Shown one piece after another: positions 25,934 through 33,572 of a DNA stretch of 64,000 nucleotides. Below the pieces are notes generated by a model. That model had not been told where the DNA came from and searched no databases. It worked only from the letters and a program-made list of their open reading frames with translations. How positions within the stretch are numbered: position 1 is the stretch's first letter; the number at the start of each line of letters is the position of its first letter. The stretch spans positions 1-64,000 of the forward strand of contig CANLOY010000006.1 of the NCBI GenBank assembly GCA_947493005.1, written 5' to 3'. This DNA comes from an uncultured Roseivirga sp. GTDB lineage: Bacteria; Bacteroidota; Bacteroidia; Cytophagales; Cyclobacteriaceae. The translations under genes and the position numbers were made by a program.

Positions 25934-26272
25934 TTACTTCTTACCACCTAGCATCAACAGCTCATTCAGGTTGATCTCTGTAACAAAGCGTTTCTCCCCT
26001 TCCTGTGTTTCATAAGAGCGATGAATCAACTTGCCTTCAAGTGCTACCTCTTGCCCTTTGGTCAGATACTCCGCAGCTATCTCGCCTACTTTGCCCCACG
26101 CCACAATGTTGTGCCACTGCGTTTCTTCCACTTTGTCGCCACTTGCGTTTCTATAACTCTCTGACGTAGCCACTGAAAAAGTGGTTAATGTTTTTCCAGA
26201 AGTAAGACTTCTTGTTTCAGGGTTTTGACCTAATCTTCCAATTAACTGTACACGGTTTCTAAGATTTTGCAT
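25934..26272 (-). CDS. ssb: Short single-stranded DNA-binding protein
   Basis: OB-fold SSB of 112 residues beginning QNLRNRVQLIGRLGQNPETR and containing the family strand WHNIVAWGKVGEIAAEYL and KGQEVALEGKL. The product stops at LLMLGGKK, right after the OB fold: the flexible linker and the acidic C-terminal tip (DDDIPF-type) that recruits partner proteins are missing. This is the short paralogue form found in many Bacteroidota; the main SSB is probably elsewhere. ATG 26272 is chosen over an ATG at 26296 because it gives the conserved start. Confidence 0.92.
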   Translation of the reverse strand: MQNLRNRVQLIGRLGQNPETRSLTSGKTLTTFSVATSESYRNASGDKVEETQWHNIVAWGKVGEIAAEYLTKGQEVALEGKLIHRSYETQEGEKRFVTEINLNELLMLGGKK

Positions 26273-26360
26273 GATTATAAAATTTAAGTTTAACATTCAG
26301 TTTTGCGTCTCTTCGGTAACTATCGAATTGACATTGGCAAAGTAACAGCAGTGCCAAAAG

Positions 26361-26392
26361 TGTAGTCGGTTCCTAAATGCTTGTAGTCGGTT
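26361..26392. promoter_or_regulatory. Direct repeat in the divergent ssb/zinc-ribbon promoter region
   Basis: TGTAGTCGGTT occurs at 26361-26371 and again at 26382-26392, a spacing of 21 bases or two helical turns, within the 200-base gap between divergent starts. Partial copies (TTTGTAA) follow at about 26400-26418. The phasing suggests a protein-binding site; no regulator is known. Confidence 0.45.
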
Positions 26393-26471
26393 AACATTCG
26401 TTTGTAAGCATTTGTAATTGGATATATTACTGTAATTCAATAGATTGTAATTATTGATATTTCTCAAGATT

Positions 26472-26834
26472 ATGGAAGAAAGAAAGTGTTTAGAATGCGG
26501 GAAACCAGTTTATGGTCGAAGAGACAAAAAATTTTGTGATGACCAGTGCCGCAATGCGTACAACAACAGGCAAAATTCTGACAGCAATAATTATGTGAGA
26601 AATGTACATAACACGCTCCGAAAGAATCGCAGGGTACTGGAAGAGTTAAACCCCAATGGAAAGTCAAAAACTACACGTGCCAAACTGGTTGAAAAAGGAT
26701 TCGACTTTAACTACCACACCAGTACATATACTACTAAGGCTGGTGCTACTTACTACTTCTGTTACGAGTATGGCTATCTACCACTGGAGAATGACCAGTT
26801 CGCTTTAGTAAAGAAGCAAGAATACGTGAATTGA
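26472..26834 (+). CDS. Zinc-ribbon protein, function unknown
   Basis: A 120-residue cytoplasmic protein with an N-terminal zinc ribbon: CLEC at 6-9 and CDDQC at 22-26 give four Cys ligands in the DUF2116-like layout. A basic linker (about 40-70) and a beta-rich C-terminal half (about 75-118, YHTSTYTTKAGATYYFCYEYG) follow. ATG 26472 is used; a TTG six codons upstream is less likely. Divergent from ssb. Conserved small proteins of this type are common in Bacteroidota but uncharacterised; nucleic-acid binding is a guess. Confidence 0.8.
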   Translation: MEERKCLECGKPVYGRRDKKFCDDQCRNAYNNRQNSDSNNYVRNVHNTLRKNRRVLEELNPNGKSKTTRAKLVEKGFDFNYHTSTYTTKAGATYYFCYEYGYLPLENDQFALVKKQEYVN

Positions 26835-26996
26835 GATGCAAGTTGTGAGTATTGAGTGTTAAGCACTTTTCTTTACATAGAAGATGCCCTATTACACCTT
26901 ATGTGGTTGGTTGATGAAATATTTAAGTGTCTAGGTAATTACAATAACACTTTTTTTGCTTCATTGTACTGTTTTTATTAATGCATTAAGGTATAC

Positions 26997-27206
26997 ATGA
27001 ATACAATTTTTAACGAGTTAGAAAAAGAGGATGGAAGTAAAATAACTATCCCTGAGGGATTTAAACTAACTATTGACGAAACCTCGCAAAGTGTTTACAG
27101 AATTAGCCTAGTAGATTCCGATGGAAGAAGTGTTGAAAATCAAGGGTCAAAATTATACGATATGGTAGAAAAGGCAATCTCAGATTTAGACAAAATCAAA
27201 CGATGA
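26997..27206 (+). CDS. Unrecognised small acidic protein
   Basis: A 69-residue soluble product with an acidic N-terminus, a central beta-like stretch (ITIPEGFKLTIDETSQSVYR) and a helical C-terminus (YDMVEKAISDLDKIKR). Its stop overlaps the next start (ATGA), so it is coupled to the 174-residue protein. AT-rich composition compared with its neighbours and no recognised family suggest accessory origin. Could be a small partner or immunity-type protein; no evidence fixes this. Confidence 0.6.
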   Translation: MNTIFNELEKEDGSKITIPEGFKLTIDETSQSVYRISLVDSDGRSVENQGSKLYDMVEKAISDLDKIKR

Positions 27207-27727
27207 AATATAGACTAAATACATACTTAACACTCAAAGGTAGGATTCAGGCAGCATCATTACCTGACGCAGCATATGGAGAATGGATTGTTAATGAAAA
27301 CAATGAACCAAAATATCATGTGAATATTTTCAACTACGAATCAAAAAGTGACTGTTTAATATTTGCGATAATGAATGAAAGCAAACCAGAAATTAAAGAT
27401 ATCCTGATCGACATAAATAATCGATTTAAGTGTGACTTAACTTTACCTCTAAAAATCAATTTAGGAATTAAAATCAACTCTAAACTTATTGACTCCGAAC
27501 TAAATCCTTTACCATTTGAATGGATTGATCATTATACTAAAATGGTAGAGCCTCCTTGGGAAAAACACCCTCACAAAGACCCAAAAGACATGTTTTGGCG
27601 AATGGGAAAAGGAGAGGACACATTACTTAGATTTAGCAGATATTATAATGCTCTTGACTCAACCGAAAAGAAAGAGTTTGAAAAGACACATAGCCCCACT
27701 AACGAATGGTCTAACTATTATAAATGA
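27203..27727 (+). CDS. Unrecognised protein coupled to the 69-residue gene
   Basis: A 174-residue soluble product with no signal peptide or membrane segment. It is rich in aromatic and acidic residues; notable stretches are EWIVNENNEPKYHVNIFNYE, a Pro/His patch (EPPWEKHPHKDPKD, about 128-141) and a conserved-looking C-terminus (NEWSNYYK). ATG overlaps the stop of the preceding gene. I do not recognise it. The pair looks like a two-gene accessory unit. Confidence 0.6.
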   Translation: MKYRLNTYLTLKGRIQAASLPDAAYGEWIVNENNEPKYHVNIFNYESKSDCLIFAIMNESKPEIKDILIDINNRFKCDLTLPLKINLGIKINSKLIDSELNPLPFEWIDHYTKMVEPPWEKHPHKDPKDMFWRMGKGEDTLLRFSRYYNALDSTEKKEFEKTHSPTNEWSNYYK

Positions 27728-27801
27728 AAAAACTGCAATACTGGATACATTACTTCCAATCTAGCCTAATGTCAATATACAGAACATTATAGAGCATAAA
27801 G

Positions 27802-28371
27802 ATGGAACTAGATTTATCACCTTATTGGATCAAACTAATAAACGAAGAACACTACACTCTGAATTCAGCTGATAATGTTGAATTCTATGATATTGAATAT
27901 TTTCAAGGTGATGTTAATAGTGATGGACATAACCCTACTTCTAAACATGGTATAAGAGTATTTAAGAATGAAGAAGAAATTCGAAGTGCCATTGTTTGCG
28001 AAACAGGAGGAAGTACTGGGATTCATGAAAAATCAGCCTTAACCAATGGAGACAGTCTATATTTATGTTGTTGCGATAGTATTTACTGCCTATCAGTTCC
28101 AAATCTTAATTTAAAATGGAGCAAGAGACTAGATCCAGCAACATGTTTGGGAATCCATCCTTACAAGAGTGGTTTTATAGTTCATGGTGAGCTTCAAATA
28201 TCCAGAATCGATTTTAATGGGAACCAAAAATGGACGTTCGGAGCACACGACATTTTTGTCACAGAAGATGGGTTTGATTCTTTTAAAATAAATGAGAACA
28301 AAATTCACCTCAAGGATTGGGAAGGGTATGATTATATAATTGACGAAAACGGAAAAGAAATCAAGAAATAG
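27802..28371 (+). CDS. Unrecognised beta-rich protein (propeller-like motifs)
   Basis: A 189-residue soluble product. Motifs such as GDSLYLCCCDSIYCLSVPNL and LNLKWSKRLDPAT resemble strands of PQQ/WD-type propeller blades, but there is room for only about three blades, so it is either a fragment or a different beta fold. A tri-cysteine (CCC, about residue 92) is unusual. No signal peptide. It follows the 174-residue gene by 74 bases. Function unknown; such proteins often occur as immunity or orphan genes, which is inference only. Confidence 0.6.
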   Translation: MELDLSPYWIKLINEEHYTLNSADNVEFYDIEYFQGDVNSDGHNPTSKHGIRVFKNEEEIRSAIVCETGGSTGIHEKSALTNGDSLYLCCCDSIYCLSVPNLNLKWSKRLDPATCLGIHPYKSGFIVHGELQISRIDFNGNQKWTFGAHDIFVTEDGFDSFKINENKIHLKDWEGYDYIIDENGKEIKK

Positions 28372-28421
28372 AAATTGATCTGTAGCCATACAAACAGCAG
28401 AGCTAGAAATACCACTTCAAT

Positions 28422-28994
28422 ATGAAAACCGTAACGAGTCACATAAGTGCTTTTTTGGATGGTGTAGACACCGTTTTGAATAGCAATACCTTCCTTCTAA
28501 CTTTTAATATTGAAAAAGAAAGGTTGGAAAAGGGTGTTCGACAGTTCATTGATAGTGGTGGTTTTAAATCTCAAATCCTTGAACAGGATCAAGCTAGAGG
28601 GTGGAACAATTATTCTAAGATCAAAGACGAGCAACTCATTAAGTCAAACTATAAGCTGCAATTCCACCCCTTACCATTGGAGAAAGTAGAAACATACTTT
28701 AGTTCTATGTTGATGGCTGAATCAAATTCATACAATTTCTGGAGCCCATACTCTAAACAGTTCGATAAGCCAAAATCAATTGCTTTGACAAGAGGTTTTC
28801 TATCTGCGCTATCTCAAAACCAGAAAATAAGTACTTGCTTAATGAATACAGACTTCAGTTATTCACATGAGGAAGTTCATAGTAAGAGAGGATATATGAC
28901 TTATTTTGAAGGAGAGTATGGATCGGACAGTGCAACTTTAATAACTCGTGAAGATCATCAAGCATTTATAATTCTTACCAATGGCAGGGATTAA
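28422..28994 (+). CDS. Unrecognised soluble protein
   Basis: A 190-residue product without signal peptide or membrane segment. Mixed helix and strand by eye; residues 45-80 are charged (ILEQDQARGWNNYSKIKDEQ), and a C-terminal beta region (MTYFEGEYGSDSATLITRED) ends the chain. Fourth in a row of small plus-strand genes lacking recognisable families. No further support for a role. Confidence 0.58.
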   Translation: MKTVTSHISAFLDGVDTVLNSNTFLLTFNIEKERLEKGVRQFIDSGGFKSQILEQDQARGWNNYSKIKDEQLIKSNYKLQFHPLPLEKVETYFSSMLMAESNSYNFWSPYSKQFDKPKSIALTRGFLSALSQNQKISTCLMNTDFSYSHEEVHSKRGYMTYFEGEYGSDSATLITREDHQAFIILTNGRD

Positions 28995-29183
28995 AACTAA
29001 AACACTGTAAATATCAACCCCAAATTGAATTAAAAACCATTTAGCAAAACGGTAATATGAGTCCTCTTAGAAAGACTCACCCCTAATACCTCACCCCTTC
29101 TCTCTCCCACCTTAAACCTTCTCCCTTTTTCCAACCTCTTTTAACAATGTTGTGTCAAAGAAGAAAACCCATAGCATAGCACC

Positions 29184-29972
29184 ATGAAAAAGAAACTCTT
29201 CATACTATTACTTCTCTTAGGCTTTATGGCTTGCGAGAATGAAAGCATAAGCCCACTTGAGATTCCTGATTTCAAAATCCAACAGATAATAAGCCGAGAC
29301 AATAATGGAGATATTCATTTGACTAGCGACTTTAGTTATAACACAGACGGCCAACTAATTTCTGTTTCAAATACACGAACCAATGGTACAGAAGAATGGA
29401 CAGAACTAACAGATTTCTTCTACATCAATCAGGCCTTGGCCGGTAAGAAATTTCAGCACTTATCTCAAGGTGACTACTTCACCGAAGATTCCATCACCTA
29501 CCTTCGTAATGGTCTGTTAGACAAAATATATAAGTTCACAAGCTATTCTGGTCAAAGAACCTATTCCAGAATTGTGCAGTTCGAATACAACAATGATGGT
29601 AGAGTAAAGAGCACTACCTCTTATGACCCAAACTCTTCCGATACACAATACTCCAGTCATTTCATCTGGGCAAACGGCAACATTACCAAGACAACAGTTT
29701 ACAATAATCAAGACAAATTCTATGAGGTATTCTACGAATATGATAATGGAGTAAACTATGAGTTAAACAATCCCTATTTCCTGGATTCAGCACCAGCTTT
29801 AAGCAAGAATAATATTATAAAAGCCACTTATCAAGACTTCTCCGGACTGTTGGACTTGTCTTGCAATCCATGCTACTCCAGTTACGAATACAATGAAGAG
29901 AACCTACCAACAAAGGTCACCTATCATTATGCAGAACACGAAATAATATATAAAACCAATTCAGAAAATTAA
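29184..29972 (+). CDS. Lipoprotein with YD-like repeats
   Basis: A 262-residue exported lipoprotein: signal KKKLFILLLLLGFMAC with the lipidated Cys at 17. The mature part has repeated FSYNTDGQLISVSNTR, FEYNNDGRVKSTTSYD and YEYNEENLPTKVTYHY-type units of about 20-40 residues, similar to RHS/YD repeats, forming a beta structure. Single-gene unit, 189 bases after the previous gene; the gap is pyrimidine-rich and holds nothing I recognise. Ends beside a hairpin (29988-30021). Function unknown; likely surface. Confidence 0.75.
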   Translation: MKKKLFILLLLLGFMACENESISPLEIPDFKIQQIISRDNNGDIHLTSDFSYNTDGQLISVSNTRTNGTEEWTELTDFFYINQALAGKKFQHLSQGDYFTEDSITYLRNGLLDKIYKFTSYSGQRTYSRIVQFEYNNDGRVKSTTSYDPNSSDTQYSSHFIWANGNITKTTVYNNQDKFYEVFYEYDNGVNYELNNPYFLDSAPALSKNNIIKATYQDFSGLLDLSCNPCYSSYEYNEENLPTKVTYHYAEHEIIYKTNSEN

Positions 29973-29987
29973 GCTACCTAAGCTATC

Positions 29988-30021
29988 AGAAGTTGGGTTA
30001 TGAAAGCCATGCCCAACTTCT
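29988..30021. terminator. Hairpin between convergent lipoprotein and hydrolase-like genes
   Basis: AGAAGTTGGG (29988-29997) pairs perfectly with CCCAACTTCT (30012-30021) across a 14-base loop. It covers the 3' end of the minus-strand gene. T residues after it are sparse (TGTTCTTT). Confidence 0.6.
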
Positions 30022-30933
30022 GTTCTTTACTTTTAATGTGGCCATGGCCCTGAACTTGTAACTATTTTTTATCTGCTCCCAGGTCCACACTCCCGGCAAC
30101 TCCCACCAGTTTTCAGGTGGTCTGTGATTGAATGCGGCAGCCATACCTATTTTTCTGAATCCCACACCATTTAAACCAAAGGCCTTATTGGATTCTAAGG
30201 TCAACACCTTATCGCTTTCTTTATGATGATCAACAATAATAAAAGTGTGGCCTCCCGTCCATTGCGTTTTCCAGCCTTGCACCAAAGTCCATGGATCAGG
30301 TGCTGCCTCTACATCAGTAACCGACTTTCCCATTCCACTCTCAATAGCCGCAGTTACCGGTGAGAAGTAGTCATCTGCAGAATAAATCATCATCTGCCCA
30401 TGCCGCTTGTTATTCCACTCAAAATCGGGAAAACTATCCATCCATGCCTTCACAGTCAAACCTTCGACAAACGTACAGCAGTTATTCTGTAGTGGTGGAG
30501 TTTGAGGTACGTTAATTCCTTTCAGATTGAACGGATATGTTGGATTATGCAAATCATAAGTAAACCCATCAAATGCCTGAACCAGTGAAGTAAGTTCAGA
30601 TTCTTCAATAGCATCGATATCGCTATCAAAATTCACTCTACTGAGCGCGCCTAAAACATCATTATTGTTTACTGTTGAAGTTATACTTCCTTCCTCGGAA
30701 GCTGCTGAACTCACCTCGGTATAACTCGTATCTTTCCAGCGCGCACAAACCCACACCTCACCCAACTCAGGTGATTCAATTAATGCATAGTCAGTATCTG
30801 CATTGGGAAAGTCCTTTTTGAATTCTTTCAGCTTAAAACTTCCGGCATCCACAAAGCCTTTACTTTCAGAACTTGTGTCGGCATTAAGAAAGCTTTTGAG
30901 CCTCTTTTTAAGCGTTATTCTATCGGTAGACAT
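29998..30933 (-). CDS. Putative papain-fold (NlpC/P60-like) hydrolase beside the MNIO locus
   Basis: A 311-residue product using ATG 30933; an upstream ATG at 31017 would add 28 residues without making a signal peptide. The C-terminal half shows a pattern typical of NlpC/P60-like cysteine hydrolases: a Cys pair at a helix start (NNCCTFVEGL, about 151-160), a His in a strand (GGHTFIIVDHH, His at about 229) and a polar residue in the next strand (LTLESN). The N-terminal half is charged and unrecognised. It faces away from the ferritin-like gene across a 270-base gap. Assignment rests on motif order by eye only; peptide or amide cleavage is inference. Confidence 0.55.
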   Translation of the reverse strand: MSTDRITLKKRLKSFLNADTSSESKGFVDAGSFKLKEFKKDFPNADTDYALIESPELGEVWVCARWKDTSYTEVSSAASEEGSITSTVNNNDVLGALSRVNFDSDIDAIEESELTSLVQAFDGFTYDLHNPTYPFNLKGINVPQTPPLQNNCCTFVEGLTVKAWMDSFPDFEWNNKRHGQMMIYSADDYFSPVTAAIESGMGKSVTDVEAAPDPWTLVQGWKTQWTGGHTFIIVDHHKESDKVLTLESNKAFGLNGVGFRKIGMAAAFNHRPPENWWELPGVWTWEQIKNSYKFRAMATLKVKNRSWAWLS

Positions 30934-31205
30934 ATAACGTGGTGTGTTTAAAGTGTGAACTAATAATATAGGGTAATTTAAACCATTTATATGAACCGAG
31001 AAAGATGCTGTACCCATTTCAATAATTGTTATATACAGTCATTCTGGCTCTAGTGGTTGAAATTTGGTTGTTTTCAGCCAGTAAAAAACAGGCTTCAGCG
31101 CTTTACAATGATTATCAAAAAACATAAATTGGATAATTACTTCAGAGCTTGTCGAGATTGACATTTTCTGAACACTGTTAATTACACACACTTTAACTTT
31201 TTACA

Positions 31206-32789
31206 ATGAACACACCCTTTAAGGCTCCCAAGTTGCTTGGGGATGAATCTGTTGTCACCAAGGAGAATTTTCCTGAAGCGATCCAACAGGCTATTGGTAT
31301 TGAAATAGCCACGATACCCGTTTACCTCTTTACATATTATAGTATAAATCGTACTCCTTCTGAAGATGTACTAAAAAAGCAGCTATATGATAAGTTAGTA
31401 GCCTCTGGCAAGGACTACACGCAAGCTGAGTTAGATAATTATGTAAAAGAACTGAATGCCGATATTCAGGTATTTGCCAACAAGGCTGGCGCTATGGTAA
31501 TGAGTGTAGCAATTGAAGAAATGCTGCATATGTCATTATCATCAAATGTAATGCAAGCCATAGTTGGTAATCCAAAACATGTGGGACAAGCGCCCAATTC
31601 CTGGCCTGCATACCTTCCTGGGCATAACCCTGAATTTCCTATTAATCGGGGTAAGTTATCACTTAGAACGCTGTACACTTTCTTACAAATAGAATCTCCA
31701 TTTTCTATTGAACCTGTTGAAGGAGACCCAGACTCAAACTCATTCAAGGCACTTAATTACACAACCATTGGAGAGTTCTATTACCAGATTGAGCGTTACG
31801 TATGTAGTTTATCATCAGGCGATTTTAACACAGAAAGGCCGCAATTAATCCCTGGTAAGGGTTTCTATACTCCTAACACTGTTGACACGATTTACTACGA
31901 CAGAGAGCACCAGGCCAAAATGGAAAATGCCGGTGATAGCGGAGGTTTGGTTTATGTAACAGATGCTAAGTCGGCTATAAAGGCGATGGAAGAAATTGTT
32001 GAGCAAGGTGAAGGATACAGCGATGATCCAAGAGACCCATGTGCTGGTTTAGCCGAGCCAGAGCCTCAACAAACGGAAACGGATAAAGGACTAAACCCTA
32101 ATGGCACTGTAAAGTGTACTCCGCCATCTCCTGACAATACAGATAATCCAGAACACACTGAAGCTTCTCACTATGAAAAGTTCAACGAGATTTTCTGTGA
32201 GTACCATGAATTGAAAAACAAGTTTGCAGAACTCATGGGAGTTGCTCCTGATTTGAATCCTGAATATATGGATGCTAATCTTCAAGGATATTTTAACCCT
32301 GATGATTGTAAGGACTTCAACTCTGCTGCCGAACAGTTATTTCAATCATTCTTTGTAATCGATATTGAAAAGAACCCTTCAACAATGGATTACGATACAC
32401 CAGCGGCCAGAGCAGTTTCTGATTTCACCAATGCAATGTACTCTTACTTGTATGTAATGACAGAAAACTGTTACAAAAGGAAAGGGAATACTCAATATGA
32501 AATATTCATGTTCGGGATTCACAAAAGTATGATCTTCATTCTTAACTCGGTCTGTGGTGAGTTAACAGCTCTGACTTACAAGAAGAATGGGAAAACATAC
32601 AACTGTGCACCAACATTCGAGGAGTTTGAATTCAATACTTATTCAAGTCCTAAATCACAGGTAGTAAAAGCTTATGAAAATGCTGTGGAATTATATCCTG
32701 GTATAAGCTACATGGGTCAAAGAGTTCACGATCTGCCAGATGTACCATTGGATCCATACACTACACCTGAAAAACCTGTAACCTTTTAA
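31206..32789 (+). CDS. VioB-like ferritin-fold protein heading the MNIO cluster
   Basis: A 527-residue soluble protein. The N-terminal third is a ferritin-like four-helix domain (about 20-240) of the type found in VioB/iminophenylpyruvate dimer synthase: Glu33 in IGIEIATIPVYL and Glu104, Glu105 and His108 in AIEEMLHM are plausible metal ligands. The C-terminal half (about 290-527) has a Pro/Glu/Thr linker, then a helical domain with several Cys. No signal peptide. It is 23 bases upstream of the cysteine-rich gene, so it is in the same run. Established: ferritin-like domains of this group occur in biosynthetic enzymes. Inference: it acts on or with the Cys-rich product. Confidence 0.8.
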   Translation: MNTPFKAPKLLGDESVVTKENFPEAIQQAIGIEIATIPVYLFTYYSINRTPSEDVLKKQLYDKLVASGKDYTQAELDNYVKELNADIQVFANKAGAMVMSVAIEEMLHMSLSSNVMQAIVGNPKHVGQAPNSWPAYLPGHNPEFPINRGKLSLRTLYTFLQIESPFSIEPVEGDPDSNSFKALNYTTIGEFYYQIERYVCSLSSGDFNTERPQLIPGKGFYTPNTVDTIYYDREHQAKMENAGDSGGLVYVTDAKSAIKAMEEIVEQGEGYSDDPRDPCAGLAEPEPQQTETDKGLNPNGTVKCTPPSPDNTDNPEHTEASHYEKFNEIFCEYHELKNKFAELMGVAPDLNPEYMDANLQGYFNPDDCKDFNSAAEQLFQSFFVIDIEKNPSTMDYDTPAARAVSDFTNAMYSYLYVMTENCYKRKGNTQYEIFMFGIHKSMIFILNSVCGELTALTYKKNGKTYNCAPTFEEFEFNTYSSPKSQVVKAYENAVELYPGISYMGQRVHDLPDVPLDPYTTPEKPVTF

Positions 32790-32812
32790 TTAAAGCATTA
32801 ACACACAATATC

Positions 32813-33496
32813 ATGTTTATACTAAATAATCAAGACATCCTATTAGATAGCTGTGGTGGCAGCGGAGGTGGCTGTTCAAGCCCAAGTACTCCTAGCACAA
32901 CAGGTGAAAAGGGTGTGGTAACTACACCAATAGAACTTCATGCCTGTGCTGGGCTAAATGCCTGCAAAGGACACGATCGTTTTGGCACAAATGACTGTGC
33001 AGGCACTGGCAAGTGCGCTACGCAAATGCACGTATGCCACACGTTAAATAACTGCCGTGGTCAAGGTGGCTGCGGACTTTATGGAGACCCTGAAGAACAA
33101 TGCAAGCCCGCAGCCAATAGCTGTTCTTGGCAAGGAAGCTGTGCTACTCCAATCCAGCGAGAAAGGATAAGTACCGCAGGGCCAAACGCTGGAAAAAGTA
33201 CCTGGCTACTAGCAAGAAAGTTGTTTGAAGAAAGAATGACTGACTCAAAAAGAACAATTGGTGATTCACCTTTTCCTGCTGGGCCTCCTCAGGCATGGCT
33301 CAATGCCGTTTCTGCCACCGGAGAGTATGATTCTTGTGGAAACAGTGGAAACAAGTATTGTTCTTTTGGGTACAACAACCCTGAAGTTCCCATTAAGGAA
33401 ATGATTGACAAGAGTATGGCTGAAATGCCTGAAACCCTGAAAGATTGCGCATGTACTGATGCCAAAGAAAATCAGGAAAGTAAAGCACAAGGATAA
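32813..33496 (+). CDS. Cysteine-rich putative MNIO substrate (RiPP-precursor-like)
   Basis: A 227-residue soluble product with 16 cysteines and no signal peptide. A short head (1-13) leads to SCGGSGGGC and a Ser/Thr/Pro spacer, then a core (45-110) with Cys at 45, 51, 62, 68, 75, 81, 87, 97, 104 and 110: five C-x5-C steps, as in CAGLNACKG and CHTLNNC. A C-terminal domain (115-227) holds Cys 175, 183, 212 and 214 and a Trp/Pro-rich section. It lies directly between the ferritin-like and MNIO genes, and Cys-rich proteins beside MNIO genes are the usual substrates. Differences from known bufferins: larger, cytoplasmic start, C-terminal domain. It may instead be a metal-binding protein. Confidence 0.78.
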   Translation: MFILNNQDILLDSCGGSGGGCSSPSTPSTTGEKGVVTTPIELHACAGLNACKGHDRFGTNDCAGTGKCATQMHVCHTLNNCRGQGGCGLYGDPEEQCKPAANSCSWQGSCATPIQRERISTAGPNAGKSTWLLARKLFEERMTDSKRTIGDSPFPAGPPQAWLNAVSATGEYDSCGNSGNKYCSFGYNNPEVPIKEMIDKSMAEMPETLKDCACTDAKENQESKAQG

Positions 33497-33527
33497 GTAT
33501 TTCTCAGATTCAGTTAATAATAATGTC

Positions 33528-33556
33528 CATATCACTTTCATACGGAAGGTGATATG
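33528..33556 (+). other. Intercistronic hairpin between substrate and MNIO genes
   Basis: CATATCACTTTC (33528-33539) pairs with GAAGGTGATATG (33545-33556) with one G-T pair and a loop of five bases. It sits in the 76-base gap after the Cys-rich gene and 16 bases before the MNIO start. TTTTA follows but no long T run, so it could act as a partial terminator or message-processing site that lowers enzyme expression relative to substrate. Confidence 0.55.
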
Positions 33557-33572
33557 ACTTTTACCTAAAGAA

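Noticed and set aside
31018-31205. Second copy of the palindromic element before the ferritin-like gene
   Set aside because: Only a short ACAGTCATTC-type word is shared; no inverted ends could be found.
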